DNA of 64,000 bases, taken from assembly GCA_013335115.1 (NCBI GenBank), contig JAAXWQ010000001.1, positions 124,001-188,000 of the forward strand, in the 5' to 3' direction. Position 1 is the first letter of the stretch. Every line of letters starts with the position of its first letter. Of the stretch, positions 60,936-64,000 are shown piece after piece. The notes under the pieces were generated by a model. It was not told where the DNA came from and ran no database searches. It saw only the letters and a list, made by a program, of their open reading frames with translations. Both the position numbers and the translations under genes were made by a program. This stretch comes from Chlorobiaceae bacterium. GTDB lineage: Bacteria; Bacteroidota; Chlorobiia; Chlorobiales; Chlorobiaceae.

Positions 60936-62450
60936 TCAGGAAACGGTCTCGATGCTTTCGAGGGCAGTCAGGCCGGCCCTCATCTTGTTCATGGTCTCTT
61001 CGTATTCGTTCTCAGGCGTCGAGTCGGCGACGATCCCACCGGCCGCCTGGAAATAGATGATACCGTCGCGGATCACCATCGTGCGGATGGCGATGGCCGT
61101 GTTGAGCGTGCCGCGGAAATCGAGGTACCCTACCGCCCCGCCGTACAGGCCGCGCTTCTCATGCTCGAGCTCGTAGATGATCTCCATCGAGCGCACCTTC
61201 GGGGCTCCGGTCAGCGTACCCGCGGGGAAGCACGACCAGAATGCGTCCATGGCGCTCAGTCCCTCCCGCAGCTCGCCCCTGACATTGCTGACGATGTGCA
61301 TGACGTGCGAGTACTTCTCGATCACCATCATCTCGTTGGTGTCGACCGTGCCGATCCTGGCGATACGTCCGATGTCGTTGCGGCTCAGGTCGATTAGCAT
61401 CAGGTGCTCGGCGCACTCCTTCTCGTCGGCAAGGAGCTCGCGGGCGATGCGTTCGTCGTCCTCGAAACTCTCGCCACGGCGACGGGTGCCGGCGATCGGA
61501 CGGGTGTCGACCATCCTCCGCCCGAAGTGGTCGCGCTCCACCTTCACCAGCAGTTCGGGAGACGAGCCGACGACGTGGAACTCCCCGAAGTCGAAGAAGT
61601 AAAGGTACGGCGACGGGTTGATCGTGCGCAACACGCGATAGACGTCGAACGGGCGGGTATGGAGCTTGCGGCGAAGGCGCTGGGAAACCTGCACCTGGAA
61701 GATGTCTCCGCTGAGGATGTACTCCTTGGCCTTGAGCACCTTGCCGTAGTACTCCTCGCGGGTGGTGTTCGACACCACCGGCTCGGGGATTTCGGGACGG
61801 AGCTGCACGAGGTCGCGGTCGAGCGGCTTGAACACGAGCGCGGCCAGCTCCTCGATCTTGCGCTCGGCGCGGGGCCGGTCCGCCTCGTCGAGGTAGTTTG
61901 CCACGACGAACAACTTGCGCATCACGTTGTCGAAAATGACGAGCGTATCGCAGAACAGCAGGCAGAGGTCGGGAAGGGCAGCCGGGTCTGGAAGTTCGGC
62001 TGCAGGGATCTTCTCGATGAGGTGCATGGTATCGTACCCGAAATAGCCGAACACGCCGGAGGTGGTCATGGATGGCGAACCGCTCTTGCTCCGGGGCATC
62101 TCGGCGGAAGTGAAAGCCCCGAGGCAGCGGTCGACGATCCCGCGGAGGTCGCATCCATCACCAAGAGCGGATTCGAGCCCACGGAACCGCTCGTCGCGGA
62201 TATCGATCGTGGCCTCGCCTCCGACCGTCCCCCTCAGCACGGCAACAGGGTCGACCGCGATATAGGAAAACCGGGCAAGCAGCTCCTCGCCCTCAACCGA
62301 TTCGAGGAGGCACGAGTAAGGACGTTGCATCTTGAGGTAGACCGAAACCGGGGTCTCGGTATCTGCCTGGAAGGTACTGACGAGCGGATTGAGCATGAAC
62401 GCGGGCCTCGACGCCTCATCGTTCCCGCCCGATGAAAGAGTGATGGTCAT
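60936..62450 (-). CDS. trpE: Anthranilate synthase component I
   Basis: SPELLVKVE, RPIAGTRRRG, HLMLIDLSRNDIGRIA, PAGTLTGAPKVRSMEII, GGAVGYLDF. Confidence 0.95.
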   Translation of the reverse strand: MTITLSSGGNDEASRPAFMLNPLVSTFQADTETPVSVYLKMQRPYSCLLESVEGEELLARFSYIAVDPVAVLRGTVGGEATIDIRDERFRGLESALGDGCDLRGIVDRCLGAFTSAEMPRSKSGSPSMTTSGVFGYFGYDTMHLIEKIPAAELPDPAALPDLCLLFCDTLVIFDNVMRKLFVVANYLDEADRPRAERKIEELAALVFKPLDRDLVQLRPEIPEPVVSNTTREEYYGKVLKAKEYILSGDIFQVQVSQRLRRKLHTRPFDVYRVLRTINPSPYLYFFDFGEFHVVGSSPELLVKVERDHFGRRMVDTRPIAGTRRRGESFEDDERIARELLADEKECAEHLMLIDLSRNDIGRIARIGTVDTNEMMVIEKYSHVMHIVSNVRGELREGLSAMDAFWSCFPAGTLTGAPKVRSMEIIYELEHEKRGLYGGAVGYLDFRGTLNTAIAIRTMVIRDGIIYFQAAGGIVADSTPENEYEETMNKMRAGLTALESIETVS

Positions 62451-62535
62451 GACTATTGACAGCTTCGATAAAGGAAAAAAATCATATAACTTGAGTCAAC
62501 AGGCTCTCCAACAAGTGAACCAGGCCCGTGACCCC

Positions 62536-63015
62536 ATGAAACCAGTACCCGCCTACAGCATGAAATGGCTCAAGGCGCTCATGCTCTCACCTGGAGTGCT
62601 GTTCGCGCTCGCCTACCTCTTCCTCTGGAATGCGACCAACCTCTACCTCGACCATGCATTCAGGGGTAAGCTCGACCGGGCCTTCAACGCCGTTGCCGGT
62701 AGCCGTTACCGGCTCACGATCGGCGCCCTCGGCACCGGATCCGACTTCAGCACAGTGACCCTGGAACACCTCGAGCTGATTGCCGTCGACACCAGGAGTT
62801 CCGGCCAGCCCCGCCGCATCAGGGTCGACAAGCTCGACATCTCCTGTCCGGACATCGGACTGCTCATGGTCAGGCCCTCAAAGGCGGAAGCCGCAAGCAT
62901 GCTGGTGTCGAAAGCGCTCCTGAACCGTTGCGCCGAAGGCATCACCTCAATGGACCACCAGGCCGGTCCTGCCCCAGCGGATCGAAGCGATCTTGCCTAC
63001 CGGGTCTGTCAGTAA
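62536..63015 (+). CDS. Hypothetical membrane-anchored protein (start may be 62449)
   Basis: TM segment MLSPGVLFALAYLFLW; 3' end overlaps lepB by about 69 bp on the other strand. Confidence 0.55.
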   Translation: MKPVPAYSMKWLKALMLSPGVLFALAYLFLWNATNLYLDHAFRGKLDRAFNAVAGSRYRLTIGALGTGSDFSTVTLEHLELIAVDTRSSGQPRRIRVDKLDISCPDIGLLMVRPSKAEAASMLVSKALLNRCAEGITSMDHQAGPAPADRSDLAYRVCQ

Positions 63016-63786
63016 TGAAAGGTCCGGGTCCCATGACCAGTAGACCATGAGGGCCTGGCCGACCACGTCGGTCTCGGGAAGGAATCCCCAGTAGCGGCTG
63101 TCCAGGCTGTTGTCGCGGTTATCGCCCATCGCGAAATAGTAGTTCTTTGCCACCGTGTAGGTCGCCTGCGACATGCCGTCCACATACACCCGGCCCCCGA
63201 TCATGCCGACATCGTGCCCCTCGTCGGCCATCAGGTCGCGGTAGAGCGGGAAGGTCGCCTGGTTGAGTTTGACGACATCGCCCTTGCGCGGCACCCTGAT
63301 GGGGCCGTAGTTGTCCTTGTTGAAGTCTGAAAGGCCTGGAAAGATCTGGAAGTCGGCAAGGCCCGGCGGCATTTCGTTGCCGATGAACTGAGCCCGCTGC
63401 GGAAGCTGGACGGCTTCGCCGTTGATGAAGAGGCGGCGCTGCCTGATCTCGAGCATGTCGCCCGGAAGGGCAACGCAACGCTTGATGTAGTTCAGGCTGC
63501 GGTCCTTCGGGAATTTGAACACGATGATCTCTCCCCGCTGGACATCATGTACCTTCGGGAGCCTGATTTCGGTGAAGGGAACCTTGGGGCCGTAGACGTA
63601 TTTGTTCACAAACAGGAAATCGCCGGCCAGCAGCGTGCGCTCCATCGAGCCGGTGGGAATCCGGTAGGACTCCACCACGAAAAGCCGCAGTACCGTCGCC
63701 ACCAGGGCTGCGATAATGAGGGCCTCGAACCACTCCCTCGACTTGCCTTTATCGTTTATTCCGTTCTGCTTGTTCATATCCCGCAT
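62947..63786 (-). CDS. lepB: Signal peptidase I
   Basis: VESYRIPTGSMERTLLAGDFLFVNK, RGEIIVFKFP, YIKRCVALPGD, MGDNRDNSLDSRYWGFLPE. Confidence 0.95.
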   Translation of the reverse strand: MRDMNKQNGINDKGKSREWFEALIIAALVATVLRLFVVESYRIPTGSMERTLLAGDFLFVNKYVYGPKVPFTEIRLPKVHDVQRGEIIVFKFPKDRSLNYIKRCVALPGDMLEIRQRRLFINGEAVQLPQRAQFIGNEMPPGLADFQIFPGLSDFNKDNYGPIRVPRKGDVVKLNQATFPLYRDLMADEGHDVGMIGGRVYVDGMSQATYTVAKNYYFAMGDNRDNSLDSRYWGFLPETDVVGQALMVYWSWDPDLSLLTDPVGKIASIRWGRTGLVVH

Positions 63787-63824
63787 TAAAATTTCCGTTA
63801 TGCGCCCGAACCCCGGGCCTCACT

Positions 63825-63878
63825 ATCAATTCATCATTCTTCACTCATCACTCATCATTCATCATTCTTCACTCGTCG
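63825..63878. repeat. 7-bp-period tandem repeat running into the end of lepA
   Basis: caattca tcattct tcactca tcactca tcattca tcattct tcactcg. Confidence 0.8.
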
Positions 63879-64000
63879 ATATTCAGCACAGCCAGGAACG
63901 CCTCCTGCGGAATTTCGACGCGACCGACCTGCTTCATGCGCTTCTTGCCCTCTTTCTGCTTTTCGAGCAGTTTGCGCTTACGGCTGATGTCGCCGCCATA
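63869..64000 (-). CDS. lepA: Elongation factor 4 LepA, C-terminal 43 codons (truncated by window edge)
   Basis: Reverse strand reads [43 protein letters not shown]. Confidence 0.93.
   Translation of the reverse strand, partial: YGGDISRKRKLLEKQKEGKKRMKQVGRVEIPQEAFLAVLNIDE

Overview
The window looks like chromosomal DNA of a green sulfur bacterium (Chlorobi). Evidence is a bchF-bchC-bchX cluster, a CrtQ-type carotene desaturase, a PucC-family transporter and a hemA-hemC-hemD/hemB cluster. It is densely coded on both strands, mostly housekeeping and pigment/cofactor genes. No phage, IS element, CRISPR array, rRNA or tRNA was recognised. RNA/regulatory elements include a TPP riboswitch upstream of thiC, a good sigma-54 promoter between a sigma-54 response regulator and a PapD-like gene, several hairpin terminators and a 50-bp perfect palindrome. 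The observations most worth checking are: (1) BchX with a C-terminal extension resembling sigma-70 region 4; (2) a crtQ-arsS-GT-GT overlapping operon; (3) the sigma-54 regulator/promoter/PapD-like module; (4) a CXXCH haem-motif hybrid kinase plus Hpt module next to bchX; (5) intergenic 7-mer and 9-mer short tandem repeats; (6) a large kinase-like/beta-barrel protein with an altered catalytic motif. All calls come from reading translations and motifs; no database search was run.
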